NCBI GenBank assembly: GCA_000828835.1
Contig: AP014633.1
Span: forward strand, 1 to 64,000
DNA: 64,000 nucleotides
Source of the DNA: Thioploca ingrica
GTDB taxonomy: Bacteria; Pseudomonadota; Gammaproteobacteria; Beggiatoales; Beggiatoaceae
Direction: 5' to 3'
Shown one piece after another: positions 54,833 through 63,018 of this stretch. Made by a program: the position numbers and the translations under genes. Under the pieces are notes generated by a model. That model was not told where the DNA came from. It saw only the letters and a list, made by a program, of their open reading frames with translations, and made no database searches. Positions within the stretch are counted from its first letter, which is position 1; each line of letters begins with the position of its first letter.

Positions 54833-54890
54833 GTGTTAATAAAGCAGCTAGCACACGTTTTGCCTTAGTTGAGGCCCATTGCTGCCACCG
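54833..54890 (-). pseudogene. hicA remnant
   Basis: Overlapping the hicB end in another frame, the minus strand reads QQWASTKAKRVLAALL, the typical start of HicA toxins of this type. It runs straight into a repeat-like sequence (ACACACCCTACGTTGG) instead of the RNase dsRBD-like core. The catalytic His region is absent, so the toxin is dead. Confidence 0.6.
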
Positions 54891-55083
54891 AAAAGAGGGT
54901 ATCCACATCGAATGGTACTTCACCATGCTCAAGTTTGTCAGCTAATACCCGCAGGGTTAAAATTTGAACCTTCAAAATCGCTTCTTCCCGATGTTTACCA
55001 TAGGCCATCACGCCTGGAATTTCAGGTACTTCTGTCAACCAACGTCCATCCTCTTCCTGTTCGATTTCAATGGTTAAATGCAT
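54865..55083 (-). CDS. hicB: HicB-type antitoxin
   Basis: A 72-residue HicB protein: MHLTIEIEQEEDGRWLTEVP and EIPGVMAYGKHREEAILKVQ are the partial RNase H fold of HicB, with PEIPGVMAYG as its signature. There is no C-terminal DNA-binding domain. In this arrangement hicB precedes hicA, but hicA is only a fragment here. Confidence 0.8.
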   Translation of the reverse strand: MHLTIEIEQEEDGRWLTEVPEIPGVMAYGKHREEAILKVQILTLRVLADKLEHGEVPFDVDTLFSVAAMGLN

Positions 55084-55110
55084 AATAGATTTTCCTTGTT
55101 AATTTCTTAT

Positions 55111-55207
55111 AGCAAGCTGTAGCCTGGATGGAGCGCAGCGAAATCCAGGAGCAGAGTTATAACGTATCATTCTGGCCAAAATTCTTCACTCATCACCGGT
55201 TCTAAAG
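55111..55207. repeat. Direct repeat, copy 2
   Basis: Second copy of 54279-54367: AGCCTGGATGGAGCGCAGCG, then GAGCAGAGTTATAACGTATC and the intact DUF29 end (minus strand EPVMSEEFWPE). Almost identical over about 90 nt. Confidence 0.8.
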
Positions 55208-55640
55208 AAAAGGGACAGCCAGGTAAGGTGGGCAAAAGCGAAGCGTTGCCCACCCTACCTGCTTTCGTAGCGAGTTTCAACGCGTAAGGATAAGATTGGT
55301 CAATCATTTGCGGAAATAAATTTTTTAAATTCGGTATTTTATCCAATAAACTTTCTAATTGGGTGCGTTGTTCAATAATCGTGCTTTGCCCACTTTGACC
55401 CTCAAATCCTCGCCATTGCTCTTTTAAATATTGGAGTTGAAATGGCCATTTTAACAAATGTGCAATGAGGATGATTAAACGGCTTTCCAATTCACGTTTA
55501 TCACTCCGTGCCATCCCTTCTAATTCCTCAATGAGATGTTCAATATCTATTTCTGAAAAAGAGCCTTTTTTGAGCAGTTCAACATGACGCGCTACCCAAG
55601 TGTAGTAGTCTTTTTCGTAAACTTCTGTCCAGTTTTCCAT
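55167..55640 (-). CDS. DUF29 family protein (copy 3) with an in-frame palindromic insertion
   Basis: A 157-residue DUF29 protein (YEKDYYTWVARHVELLKKGS, LLKWPFQLQYL, end LEPVMSEEFWPE). Residues AGRVGNASLLPTLPG before CPFSLEPV are encoded by a 40-bp palindromic repeat (55221-55260) inserted without breaking the frame. Compared with the other two copies this adds roughly 15 residues to a loop near the C-terminus. Confidence 0.82.
   Translation of the reverse strand: MENWTEVYEKDYYTWVARHVELLKKGSFSEIDIEHLIEELEGMARSDKRELESRLIILIAHLLKWPFQLQYLKEQWRGFEGQSGQSTIIEQRTQLESLLDKIPNLKNLFPQMIDQSYPYALKLATKAGRVGNASLLPTLPGCPFSLEPVMSEEFWPE
55221..55260. repeat. Palindromic repeat inside a DUF29 gene
   Basis: AGGTAAGGTGGGCAA (55221-55235) and TTGCCCACCCTACCT (55246-55260), 15-bp arms with one mismatch around AAGCGAAGCG. 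The same family as 52396-52427. It lies within coding sequence. Confidence 0.8.
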
Positions 55641-55770
55641 AAAATTCTTTAGCTGATGATTTAAAATAGTGCGTTACGTTATCGCTAATGCACCCTACGT
55701 TTCACTGCCATTAAGTTAAGACTTGTTACTTCCCCCTTTGACAAAGGGGGATTGAGGGGGATTTTCTGAG

Positions 55771-56496
55771 TTAACCGTTTAACAACCGCTGTACTACAAT
55801 GCCAGCTAACATCATCCCAAATAACGCTGGCAGATAAGCAATCGTTCCATTGATTGCACGAGGACGACCGATTGACCCCGTCACGGGTTGATGTGGTAAA
55901 GGCGGACGCGGGAGTTCTTCTGAATAAACCACGGGATAATTAGTTGGAACGCCCATTTTCCGCAAGTAGGCGCGTAATTCTCTGGCTAGTGGACAAATCT
56001 TGGTTTGATTTAATTGACTAACTCGAACTTTAGTCACATCTAAACGGTTACCGGCGCCTAAACTAGAAACAACGGGAATCTTTTGCTGTAAACAAGCCGA
56101 TACTAATGCCGCTTTACAAGCAATCGAATCAATACAATCAATGACAAAGTCAAATTCCCCAGTTTTAACTAAGTTAGCCGCTTGATCGGGATATAAAAAA
56201 TCGGTCAGAACCGTTAACTTGACTTGCGGATTAATATCTCGCAAGCGTGCTGCCATCACGTGGGCTTTTTTTTGTCCGAGCGTAGAATGTAGGGCAACCA
56301 ATTGGCGATTGAGATTGGAGGGAGACACCTCATCATGATCTAACAGGGTAAGACGCTGAATACCTACTCTGCCTAACGCTTCTGCCACGAAACTACCGAC
56401 ACCACCGAGTCCGGCAATCAACAGGTGATGATGAGCTAATTGGGTTAATTTTTCGTAACCTAATAAAATTTCAGTTCGTGAGCTAAAACTATCCAT
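55771..56496 (-). CDS. tcdA: tRNA threonylcarbamoyladenosine dehydratase
   Basis: A 241-residue E1-like enzyme (formerly CsdL/YgdL) that cyclises t6A37 to ct6A on ANN-decoding tRNAs. The ATP-binding GLGGVGSFVAEALGRVG, the SPSNLNRQ loop and DFVIDCIDSI are typical. The C-terminal hydrophobic tail (LFGMMLAGIVVQRLL) anchors the protein in the membrane in homologues. It starts 1 nt after the tatD-like stop, so the pair is an operon. Confidence 0.92.
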   Translation of the reverse strand: MDSFSSRTEILLGYEKLTQLAHHHLLIAGLGGVGSFVAEALGRVGIQRLTLLDHDEVSPSNLNRQLVALHSTLGQKKAHVMAARLRDINPQVKLTVLTDFLYPDQAANLVKTGEFDFVIDCIDSIACKAALVSACLQQKIPVVSSLGAGNRLDVTKVRVSQLNQTKICPLARELRAYLRKMGVPTNYPVVYSEELPRPPLPHQPVTGSIGRPRAINGTIAYLPALFGMMLAGIVVQRLLNG

Positions 56497-56497
56497 T

Positions 56498-57268
56498 TTA
56501 TAGCGATAAATTAAATAAAGTGATGGTGTTACGGTTTGTCATTGTGGCAACCTCTACCGGTGATTGTTGGCGTAATTCAGCGACTGTTTGTAAAACTTCG
56601 AGTAAGTAAGCGGGTTCATTCCGTTCACCTCGATGTGTCGATAGCGGCTGATCCGGCGAATCGGTTTCAAGTAAAATATTTTCCAAAGGTAAAGTTTGCA
56701 CCAAACGCCGTAATTTATTGGCACGTGGATAAGTAATTGGCCCACCAAAACTTAAATAAAAACCGCGCTCAATTAATTGCCGAGCTTGCACTTCACTGCC
56801 GGCAAAACTATGTACCACACCGTAGCTACCCGGTATCTGCCGAACCTGCTTAATGACATCCTCTACCGAACGGCGGGCATGGATAATGACGGGTAAATGC
56901 GCCTCACGAGCTAAATGCAATTGGGCGATAAAAAACCGTTCTTGCTCTGATTTATCCAAGTCAGCTACCCAATAATCTAAACCACATTCGCCCACCGCCA
57001 CCGGTTGTTCTTGTTCTATCCACTGAGCGAGTTGGTCTAGATGTTGTTGACGATGTTCTGGTAAATACAGTGGATGTAACCCGTAAGCCGGATACAACCC
57101 CGAATATTGTTTACAAACTTCCCGTAAACGATACCATAAACCAGCACTGATAGCCGGAACAATTTGGCGAATCACACCCACCGATTGTGCTCGAGCCAGA
57201 ACGGCTTCCCGATCGGCTGAAAAACTATCATCATCAAAATGAGAGTGGCTATCTATTAGAGTTATCAT
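56498..57268 (-). CDS. TatD-family metal-dependent hydrolase, YjjV-like
   Basis: A 256-residue TIM-barrel hydrolase with the TatD metal sites: DSHSHFDD (HxH), VGECGLDYW (Glu), IIHARR (His), VVHSFAG (His) and LETDSPDQPL (Asp). GFYLSFGGPITYPRANKLRR resembles YjjV more than TatD or YcfH. The family includes 3'-5' DNA/RNA exonucleases and D-aminoacyl-tRNA hydrolases; the activity here is open. First gene of the pair with tcdA. Confidence 0.88.
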   Translation of the reverse strand: MITLIDSHSHFDDDSFSADREAVLARAQSVGVIRQIVPAISAGLWYRLREVCKQYSGLYPAYGLHPLYLPEHRQQHLDQLAQWIEQEQPVAVGECGLDYWVADLDKSEQERFFIAQLHLAREAHLPVIIHARRSVEDVIKQVRQIPGSYGVVHSFAGSEVQARQLIERGFYLSFGGPITYPRANKLRRLVQTLPLENILLETDSPDQPLSTHRGERNEPAYLLEVLQTVAELRQQSPVEVATMTNRNTITLFNLSL

Positions 57269-57358
57269 TTTTATATTCTAAAATTCACTTCATCTTCAAA
57301 GGAAGGGCAGAGCAACTGTGCGTAATCTGAGTTAATAACGAATAAGGGTAACCGCTAC

Positions 57359-58648
57359 TTATCGTTCTCGTAAAGCCTGCTCCTGCGCTTTTTTGATTGG
57401 TTTGAGTAAATAATCTAATAGCGTTTTTTTCCCGGTTAAAATATCGACATTAACTGTCATCCCACTGATAATTGGGAGTGGTTTAGCTTTCGTTCCTAAA
57501 TAATTTCGTTCAGTACGCAACCGAATGAGAAAGAAAGATTCACCGCGTTCATTGGTAATCGTATCGGCACTAATATGTTCCAGTGAGGCGCGTAAACCAC
57601 CAAAAATGGAAAAATCATACGCGGTAAATTTCACCATCGCACTTTCCCCAGGGTGTAAAAATGCAATGTCTGATGGTCGAATTTGCGCTTCAATCAGTAA
57701 CTTATCTTCTGAAGGGACGATTTCTATCAAGTCCATTCCCGGTTGCACCACGCCACCAATCGTGGTTATTTTTAATCTTTTCACGGTACCCTTCACCGGT
57801 GAGCGAACTGCAGTCCGAATGACGCGATCCTCTAAAGCACGTTTCGATTCCGTTAACCGTGATGATTCTGCTTTAATTTCATTGAGATCACTAAGTGCTT
57901 TAGTACGAAAACTCATTTGCAATTCTTCGATTTTACGCTCGGCTTCAGTAACGGCAGCCTCAGCACGAGGGATATGCAGACGAGCACCTTCTAATTCGGC
58001 TTTAATTGAACTCGCTTCACGTTGCAAACGCAATAAGTCGACTTCTGACATAACCCCTTTTTTAACCAAAGGTTCGGTGATATTCAATTCTTTTTGTGCT
58101 AGTTCATAACTTTGTTGCAATTGCTGTTGTCTTGAGGCTAATTCTTTGATTTCTTGTTTTTTTTGTGCTATTTCTTGGGTTAAGACTTCAATCTGACTTT
58201 GTAATTCCTGTTCTCTGGAACGCGCTAAAGCTTGTTCATTCAGAAAAGGTTCTGTCTGGGCTGGGGTCAGATTTTGAGGGAGTTTAAAAGGCTTTCCTTG
58301 AGATTCTGCTGTTAAACGCACGATCTTAGCTTGTAAGGTAGCCGAGGTGACTTGACTTTCACGATAAGAGGAAGCAAAGCGCGTATCATCAATGCGGAGT
58401 AGAACCTGACCGGTATTAACTTGATCACCTTCTTTGACTAGAATTTCAGAGACAATACCCCCTTCTAGATTTTGTATCACTTGGACATGACGAGAGGGAA
58501 TAACTTTACCGGTACCTCGAGTGACTTCATCGAGCGTAGAGTAATAAGCCCATATCATCGCTGTAGTGAAGAAACAGACGGTTGTCCATAAAATAACATG
58601 ACTCAATGGATGAGCCTCTTTTGCCAACAATTGTTGATATTCTCGCAT
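57359..58648 (-). CDS. HlyD-family type I secretion adaptor
   Basis: A 429-residue periplasmic adaptor. An N-terminal transmembrane helix (VILWTTVCFFTTAMIWAYYS, about 19-38) is followed by a split lipoyl domain (VSEILVKEGDQVNTGQVLLR), a long coiled-coil hairpin (about 140-290) and a beta-barrel/C-terminal region (SVPVDILTGKKTLLDYL-like end). No ABC exporter or TolC gene is adjacent. It lies 30 nt after a c-di-GMP signalling gene on the same strand, so export of an adhesin or toxin might be tied to that signal; inference only. Confidence 0.88.
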   Translation of the reverse strand: MREYQQLLAKEAHPLSHVILWTTVCFFTTAMIWAYYSTLDEVTRGTGKVIPSRHVQVIQNLEGGIVSEILVKEGDQVNTGQVLLRIDDTRFASSYRESQVTSATLQAKIVRLTAESQGKPFKLPQNLTPAQTEPFLNEQALARSREQELQSQIEVLTQEIAQKKQEIKELASRQQQLQQSYELAQKELNITEPLVKKGVMSEVDLLRLQREASSIKAELEGARLHIPRAEAAVTEAERKIEELQMSFRTKALSDLNEIKAESSRLTESKRALEDRVIRTAVRSPVKGTVKRLKITTIGGVVQPGMDLIEIVPSEDKLLIEAQIRPSDIAFLHPGESAMVKFTAYDFSIFGGLRASLEHISADTITNERGESFFLIRLRTERNYLGTKAKPLPIISGMTVNVDILTGKKTLLDYLLKPIKKAQEQALRER

Positions 58649-58678
58649 ACCACGATTTGAGCTTCATGAATAACTCGG

Positions 58679-60784
58679 TTACCCCACCAGCGGCTGGGGA
58701 GTACTTAACCAATAACCTTGCACATAATCGACTTGAATTTGTTTTAATTTTTTAAATAATTCCTCAGTTTCTACACTTTGGGCGATGGTTTGTAAGTTCA
58801 TCAAATGGGCAATTTCATTAATGGCTTTCACTGCAGCTTGCTGAACAATATCTTGAGTCATCGCTTTCACAAAAGCACCATCGATTTTTAAAAATTCTAT
58901 CGGTAACATTTTTAATAGGGTAACCGAACCGATTCCGGAACCAAAATTACTCAGCGCAAAGCGACAACCGAGTGGTTTCAAAGTCGTCATAAAATAAAGG
59001 ACCCCACTTAAATTCGTTAAAGCGGTGGTTTCGGAGATTTCAAAGCAGAGTTTATCTGCCGGAATCTCGGCATCGGCAATTAATTGCAACATGCTCACTG
59101 AAAAATTTTGCTCACTTAAGGATTGACCAGAAATATTTAACATGGCTACTTCTAATTTTTCCAAATGTTCAGGGTGACATTTAAGCCAAATCAATAGGTG
59201 ACGTATTACCCATAAATCTAAAGAAGACATTAAATTATAGCGAGTAGCCACGGATAAAAAAGCACCTAAAGGAACTAATTGACCTTGAGCATCTTTCATT
59301 CTTAATAACACTTCGTAGCGATAACTGGTTGGAGAGGTGCTCGCTGAGGTCATGGACACAATCGATTGGTGAAATAAACAAAAACCCGCTTCTTGCTCTA
59401 GATTATCATTAATCAAATTAACCCATTGAATATTTTGATCAGTGGGTTGTTGCGTTTGCTCTTCTTGATAAATATGCACCTGATTGCGACCGGTATTTTT
59501 AGCCACATAGCAAGCCGCATCGGCCATAGCTAAGGCACTCTTTAGATTCAGTATTTGACTAGATAACGGCACTAAGCCAATGCTGATACCCAAGGTGAAA
59601 ATACTTTTTTCTATTTGAGCATTTTTCCAAAAAAATCGATAGCTTTCGATTTGTTCGCATAAACTAGTGGCGAGTTCAATTGCCGACGTTAACGAACAGT
59701 TTTCGAGTAACAATCCAAATTCATCACCACCCAATCGTGCTAATATCGCCGACGTATCAGCAGCCTGCATCTTTACTTTATTTTGTAATATTAAAGCGAC
59801 ATCTTTTAATAATTGGTCTCCGGCTTCATGTCCACAAGTATCGTTCACAATTTTAAACTTGTCTAAATCCATATATAACAAGGCGTGTTCACTACCAGAA
59901 TCACGCGCCTCGCGTAGAACCCGATTAAGTTGGGTTTTAAATTCCAGCAGATTCCACAAACCGGTCAAAGCATCATGTTTAGCTCGGTAGGTCAATTCTT
60001 GAGTCATCTTGCGATTTTCAGTGACATCATGAACGACTAAAACGACACCAATGAGATTACCATCACGGTCTCTAATCGGCGCTGCTGAATCTTCTATCGC
60101 AAAATGCTGGTTATGGTGACGGTGAACTAATACCGTATGATAAGATAATTCCACCATTTGACCTTGTTGTAAACACCGCTGGATAGGAAATTCTATCGGT
60201 TGCTGGGTATTTTCATCTATAAGCGAATAAACTTGGTTCAAGGGCAAACCATAGGCTTCTTCAGTAGTCCAACCCGTTAGCTTTTCCGCTACGGAATTTA
60301 AAAACTCCACTTCACCTTTCGCATTAGTGGTGATCACGCCATCACAAATGGCTGCCAGGGTGATTTGCGCTTTTTCTTTCTCATCAAACAGGGCTTCTTC
60401 CGCTTGCTTAGCTTGCAAAATATAATGGATGCGGTTACGCAATACATCTAAGTTAATGGGCTTAGTCACATAATCAGTCGCACCAGCGGCATAAGCTCGA
60501 TCAACCCATTTGCCCTCAACAAAAGCGGTAACCATGATAATCGGCAGATTTTTAGCTTGCGGAAATGCCTTAATCTGAGTACAAGCCTCTACTCCATCGA
60601 GCACCGGCATATCCGCATCCATTAAAATTAAATCGGGTTGAAATTGAAGAAAAACTTCTATCGCTTGTTGACCATTTTCTGCCAATTCGATGAGGTAGCC
60701 ATAGCGTTGTAAAACTTGCTCTAACAATTGGCGGATGAGCGGCGCATCATCAACGACTAAAATCCGGGCTACCTTATTAATCAT
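58679..60784 (-). CDS. REC-PAS-GGDEF-EAL signalling protein with degenerate EAL
   Basis: A 701-residue response regulator. REC (about 5-125) has the phospho-acceptor Asp in LILMDADMP. A PAS domain (about 140-265) follows, then GGDEF (about 270-435) with an intact ARLGGDEFG active site; the usual RxxD inhibitory site is not evident. EAL (about 450-700) starts EVLLR and keeps EISETTALT and LKIDGAFV, but the metal-binding DDFGTG is SNFGSG, so phosphodiesterase activity is doubtful. The net output is probably c-di-GMP synthesis. It overlaps the Hpt gene by 8 nt, which fits a phosphorelay. Confidence 0.92.
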   Translation of the reverse strand: MINKVARILVVDDAPLIRQLLEQVLQRYGYLIELAENGQQAIEVFLQFQPDLILMDADMPVLDGVEACTQIKAFPQAKNLPIIMVTAFVEGKWVDRAYAAGATDYVTKPINLDVLRNRIHYILQAKQAEEALFDEKEKAQITLAAICDGVITTNAKGEVEFLNSVAEKLTGWTTEEAYGLPLNQVYSLIDENTQQPIEFPIQRCLQQGQMVELSYHTVLVHRHHNQHFAIEDSAAPIRDRDGNLIGVVLVVHDVTENRKMTQELTYRAKHDALTGLWNLLEFKTQLNRVLREARDSGSEHALLYMDLDKFKIVNDTCGHEAGDQLLKDVALILQNKVKMQAADTSAILARLGGDEFGLLLENCSLTSAIELATSLCEQIESYRFFWKNAQIEKSIFTLGISIGLVPLSSQILNLKSALAMADAACYVAKNTGRNQVHIYQEEQTQQPTDQNIQWVNLINDNLEQEAGFCLFHQSIVSMTSASTSPTSYRYEVLLRMKDAQGQLVPLGAFLSVATRYNLMSSLDLWVIRHLLIWLKCHPEHLEKLEVAMLNISGQSLSEQNFSVSMLQLIADAEIPADKLCFEISETTALTNLSGVLYFMTTLKPLGCRFALSNFGSGIGSVTLLKMLPIEFLKIDGAFVKAMTQDIVQQAAVKAINEIAHLMNLQTIAQSVETEELFKKLKQIQVDYVQGYWLSTPQPLVG

Positions 60785-61169
60785 CGTGGCTTACCGGAGT
60801 CAAAATCAGGGTCAACTGCGCTAATTCAGTTTCGAGAGAAGCTAAATGAGTCGCTAGCGTGGCTAAATTATTTTGTTGCGCCAAAGATTCGATTCTTTCA
60901 CATAATTTACCTAATCGAATCGCCCCGATTTGCAAACTTTCCCCCCTAAACCGGTGTGCTTTGCGCCGTATATTTTCGTTATCATGACTGACCAAACTAT
61001 CCCGCAAAGCTTGAATTTGTAAAGGGGCTTGTTGTAAAAATTGTTGAACCAGCAACAATGTCATTTCATGACCCATAATTCCCTCTAAATGTTTTAGATG
61101 ATAGTGATCAAATGAAGGGATGGCAAGAAACTCATTGTTCTCTGGATTGGTATTTTTATCTGCTGACAT
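60777..61169 (-). CDS. Hpt-domain phosphotransfer protein
   Basis: A 130-residue helical protein with an Hpt domain. The phospho-acceptor His lies in RRKAHRFRGESLQIGAIRLG, a variant of AHxLKGxxxxxGA. The N-terminus (FDHYHLKHLEGIMGHEMTLL) supplies the first helices. It would pass phosphate to the REC domain of the overlapping downstream gene. The sensor kinase is not in the window. Confidence 0.85.
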   Translation of the reverse strand: MSADKNTNPENNEFLAIPSFDHYHLKHLEGIMGHEMTLLLVQQFLQQAPLQIQALRDSLVSHDNENIRRKAHRFRGESLQIGAIRLGKLCERIESLAQQNNLATLATHLASLETELAQLTLILTPVSHDD

Positions 61170-61264
61170 AATGACTTAGTCGTTTAACTGTGCATCTAAA
61201 ATGAATGCCAGCGTCAATGTAAAAAATAAGGTATACACCTTGAATTTTATTCAGTTATTTAATT

Positions 61265-61354
61265 AGAGTGGTTTTTTAGCCGAACATCGCTATACCAAAC
61301 CAACCCTAGGAAAAGCTATATTTAAGCAGAATTTTACCATTAGTGAACCACTCT
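61265..61354. repeat. Inverted repeat in the Hpt/Rpn intergenic region
   Basis: AGAGTGGTT (61265-61273) and AACCACTCT (61346-61354), 9 bp, lie in the 368-bp gap between divergent genes. A TATAAT at about 61498-61503 is a likely -10 for the Rpn gene. Nothing else is seen in 61170-61537. Confidence 0.5.
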
Positions 61355-61537
61355 GAGTAGAGGCATTTAAAGCAAGGATGGTTATTTTTACCGCAAGTAA
61401 AACCAAATGTTTAATCAAATGACAATTTAAAGCTATTTTTTAGGCTAACTTAAGAAAGTTTTATCAAACATCTTTGCGTTTGCCCACTTTGCCTTTGCTA
61501 TAATGAGTGTTCAATAAAAATTTTAAGGACAATCTTA

Positions 61538-62338
61538 ATGAAACAAGTTGCTTCCTTACGCTATGGTGTCATTTTTAAAAAAGCTTTCTGTGATCCAGAA
61601 GTTTTCAAAGGGTTCGTGCGCGATATTCTTGGTATTCAACTTGAGATAGACACTGTGGAAACCGAAAAAACTTTTAGCATTCCGCTCGGTCGTATCCAAC
61701 CACGGTTCGATTTATTCGCCGAGGATAAAAAGAACCGTATCATTGTAGATATTCAACACGAACGTCATGCGGACCATTATGACCGATTTTTGCATTATCA
61801 CTGCGTTGCACTATTAGAACAAATCAGCCAGTCGCAAGATTATCGACCCGCATTAAAAGTATTCACGATAGTGGTGTTAACTTCTGGTGACAAGCATAAA
61901 AAAGATGTCTCCGTTATCAATTTTGATCCACATGATTTAGTGGGTAATCCTTTAAACGAAATTCCTCATAAGATTATTTATTTATGTCCTAAATACCTCA
62001 ATGACAAGACCCCGCCAACTTATTGGGAATGGTTACAAGCTATTAATGATAGTTTGGATGAACAAGTAGAAGAGACTCACTATCATTTACCTGAAATTCA
62101 AAAAATTTTTCAGCATATAGCCAAAGATTTACTTTCTCCGCAAGAACGTACCAGGATGATCGAAGAGTATCATCTGGAAGAGTTGAAACAGTCAACCGCG
62201 CAACAAAAAGCCATTGAAATTGCTAGTAACTTGCTGATTAAAGGACTCCCCTTAGCGATGATTGCGGAAGTGACTGGATTATCAGCAACTGAGATTTTAA
62301 CGCTAGCTGAATTAGGAAAATTAGATCTAAGCAAATAA
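61538..62338 (+). CDS. Rpn-type PD-(D/E)XK nuclease-like protein
   Basis: A 266-residue Rpn/putative-transposase family protein. The N-terminus is RYGVIFKKAFCDPEVFKGFV. The nuclease core is visible as QPRFDLFAEDKKNRIIVDIQ and HERHADHYDRFLHYH (D-x(n)-DxQ). The tail (MIAEVTGLSATEILTLAELG) resembles the helical ends of this family. AAGGA precedes the ATG. A Uma2 gene follows after 27 nt. Role in recombination or defence is unproven. Confidence 0.8.
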   Translation: MKQVASLRYGVIFKKAFCDPEVFKGFVRDILGIQLEIDTVETEKTFSIPLGRIQPRFDLFAEDKKNRIIVDIQHERHADHYDRFLHYHCVALLEQISQSQDYRPALKVFTIVVLTSGDKHKKDVSVINFDPHDLVGNPLNEIPHKIIYLCPKYLNDKTPPTYWEWLQAINDSLDEQVEETHYHLPEIQKIFQHIAKDLLSPQERTRMIEEYHLEELKQSTAQQKAIEIASNLLIKGLPLAMIAEVTGLSATEILTLAELGKLDLSK

Positions 62339-62365
62339 GGTGGCTCCTAATAAAGGATTAAATAA

Positions 62366-62905
62366 ATGACTGAATTAATAGAAATTGAAGCTGAAACGTT
62401 TGCAGATGAGGTAGGAGATATGCCTTCCAAGAACCATAGTCTAATAATGGGTAGGATAACCGGTTTGTTATTTAATGATGAGCGGTTTATTGTGATGCCA
62501 GAACTAAGTCTAGATACCAGCCAAATTGATCTCAATCAATTTAATCTTAAAGCTAAAGACGAATTAATTCCGGATGTGTGTGTTTATCTAGAACTGCCTG
62601 AAGAACCCGAAGATGAATTGGATAATGACATTTTGAGAATGACTCAAATGCCCGAGTTAGTGATTGAGATCCTTTCTCCAAAGCAACCGATTAATGAAAT
62701 CCTCTTAAAATTTAAAGCTTATTTTACCCTGGGGATTAAATCATGTTGGTTAGTTATTCCTTCGGTGAAAGTTATTAAAATATATTCTGCCAAAGGAAAT
62801 AATATCTTTGATATACAACATGATAATGAAGTTATTGATGAAATCATCGGGATTCGATTACCTATCCAGAAAATTTTTGGAAAGATAGCAGCAACTCGAA
62901 GCTAA
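62366..62905 (+). CDS. Uma2 family (DUF820) nuclease-like protein
   Basis: A 179-residue Uma2-type protein: KNHSLIMGRITGLLFNDERF, KDELIPDVCVYLELPEEPED (Asp) and MPELVIEILSPKQPINEILL (ExE-like). It is close behind the Rpn-type gene on the same strand and may be cotranscribed. A second Uma2 protein is at 29904. Function unknown. Confidence 0.78.
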   Translation: MTELIEIEAETFADEVGDMPSKNHSLIMGRITGLLFNDERFIVMPELSLDTSQIDLNQFNLKAKDELIPDVCVYLELPEEPEDELDNDILRMTQMPELVIEILSPKQPINEILLKFKAYFTLGIKSCWLVIPSVKVIKIYSAKGNNIFDIQHDNEVIDEIIGIRLPIQKIFGKIAATRS

Positions 62906-62934
62906 AAGTTATTCATAGCATTTCTTGGTAGAAT

Positions 62935-62963
62935 AAGTAGGGTGAGCGATGCCTACCCTACTT
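62935..62963. terminator. Palindrome after Uma2 gene
   Basis: AAGTAGGGT and ACCCTACTT, 9 bp, separated by 11 nt, lie between the convergent Uma2 and epimerase genes. Without a clear T run; it could equally be a small dispersed repeat. Confidence 0.5.
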
Positions 62964-63018
62964 ACTTATTCATGTCTTTAAATCTCAAATCAATGGCACC
63001 ATACCTAAAATAACATTA

